This document shows, piece by piece, positions 6,314-6,995 of a DNA stretch of 6,995 nucleotides (positions within the stretch are counted from its first letter, which is position 1; each line of letters opens with the position of its first letter). Made by a program: the position numbers and the translations under genes. Origin of the DNA: Aequorivita sp. GTDB taxonomy: Bacteria; Bacteroidota; Bacteroidia; Flavobacteriales; Flavobacteriaceae. Below the pieces are notes generated by a model. It saw only the letters and a program-made list of their open reading frames with translations. It was not told where the DNA came from and ran no database searches. Where the stretch lies: the NCBI GenBank assembly GCA_002733915.1, contig NVXN01000015.1, positions 15,542-22,536 on the forward strand, in the 5' to 3' direction.

Positions 6314-6995
6314 ATGAAATATATAATAATAGTGCTTGCCTTTTTGGCAATGTCCTGTAATAACAAGGCAGAAGAGGCACACGCTCATAATGAGGATGGA
6401 AGTCACGTGGGCGATGAAATTCCACGATTGAGCCATACTATCTGGACGGATAAAACAGAACTGTTTGTTGAGTTTCCTGCTTTGATAGTTGGAAATCCAA
6501 GCAAGTTTGCAGCCCACTTTACAGTTTTGGATAAACACCAACCAGTTCGGGAAGGCTCTGTAATGGTAAGTTTGATAAAAGATGGTCAAGGCATTAGAAA
6601 TACGGTTGATGCACCTTCATCAGCAGGTATTTTTTCGCCTGCCATTCAGCCTAAAGAAGCAGGAAACTATCAATTGGTTTTTGAATTGAAAACACCCGAT
6701 TATTTAGATAAAATCACAATTGATGATGTTACGGTATATGCGAATGCAGACGAAGCCTTCAAAGACTTGGGTTCAACAGAAGATGATGGAAGTATCTCGT
6801 TCTTGAAAGAGCAGGCTTGGAAAATCGATTTTCAGACTGCACCTGTTGTCAACGGTAAAATTTACGATGTCATAAACACTTCTGGTATATGGACACCTGC
6901 ATCAGGTTCTGTAAAAACATTGGTGGCGAAATCCAATGGCGTAGTGGATTTTGCAGTAAATAATCTGACAGAAGGCACACAAGTAAAACAAGGTC
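6314..6995 (+). CDS. CusB/CzcB-type RND periplasmic adaptor (membrane fusion protein), N-terminal part
   Basis: The first 227 codons of a periplasmic adaptor that joins the RND pump to the outer-membrane channel; the gene continues past the window end. It is a predicted lipoprotein: MKYIIIVLAFLAMSC with Cys15 at the lipobox. A short His-rich stretch follows (HAHNEDGSHVGDE, 23-35). Next comes a beta-rich domain (about 40-145) with AGIFSPAIQPKEAGNYQLVFEL (partly 104-125), then the start of the adaptor core: SISFLKEQAWKIDFQTAPV (160-178) and GSVKTLVAKSNGVVDFAV, the start of the membrane-proximal and lipoyl-like parts. The SFxKEQxWKIDF motif is typical of CusB/CzcB-like adaptors in Bacteroidota. 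The ATG at 6314 is chosen because it gives a complete lipoprotein signal and lies 19 bp after the previous stop. The RND permease gene is expected downstream. Whether the system is Cu/Ag or Zn/Co/Cd cannot be settled from this part. Confidence 0.9.
   Translation, partial: MKYIIIVLAFLAMSCNNKAEEAHAHNEDGSHVGDEIPRLSHTIWTDKTELFVEFPALIVGNPSKFAAHFTVLDKHQPVREGSVMVSLIKDGQGIRNTVDAPSSAGIFSPAIQPKEAGNYQLVFELKTPDYLDKITIDDVTVYANADEAFKDLGSTEDDGSISFLKEQAWKIDFQTAPVVNGKIYDVINTSGIWTPASGSVKTLVAKSNGVVDFAVNNLTEGTQVKQG

Noticed and set aside
6233..6589. 118-codon open frame on the minus strand
   Set aside because: It lies antisense across the lipoprotein and adaptor genes, both of which have clear signals and family motifs. 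Its translation shows no recognisable domain.

Overview
The window looks like a heavy-metal resistance and efflux locus from a member of the Bacteroidota, probably a flavobacterium or close relative. The DNA is AT-rich and the start codons lack Shine-Dalgarno sequences, following A-rich leaders instead. One upstream region carries a TAnnTTTG box typical of this phylum. The outer-membrane channel has a signal peptide ending in SFS^Q, and the proteins match Bacteroidota forms of the metal-transport families. All genes are on the + strand. I see no transposase, integrase, tRNA, rRNA or CRISPR. Genus and species cannot be set from this sequence alone.

Layout. (1) 1-368 is the 3' end of a Zn/Cd/Pb-type P1B-2 ATPase. 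(2) 378-545 and 635-808 are two very small genes for paralogous, Arg/Lys-rich, single-membrane-span proteins. (3) 809-930 is a regulatory gap with a 21-bp-spaced direct repeat and a perfect 17-bp palindrome. (4) 931-4223 holds a Cu(I) P1B-1 ATPase (copA), a small HMA-domain metal-binding protein with an NCGGC site, and a membrane-anchored MtfA-like (M90) zinc peptidase. (5) 4224-4297 holds a likely promoter with a consensus -7 box. (6) 4298 to the end holds a His-rich membrane protein, a strong intercistronic hairpin, a CzcC/CusC-type outer-membrane channel, a His-rich small lipoprotein, and the start of a CusB/CzcB-type RND adaptor that runs off the window. The RND pump gene itself is presumably just downstream.

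How the genes fit together (inference). The two ATPases would export Zn/Cd and Cu(I) from cytoplasm to periplasm. The HMA protein would buffer or deliver copper to CopA. The tripartite RND system would move periplasmic metal out of the cell. The His-rich membrane protein and lipoprotein would bind metal on the outer side of the inner membrane or at the outer membrane, feeding or protecting the adaptor.

The least described parts are the tandem pair of about 55-residue proteins between the two ATPases, the HxHxxDGSH motif shared by the small lipoprotein and the adaptor, and the peptidase in the copper operon.
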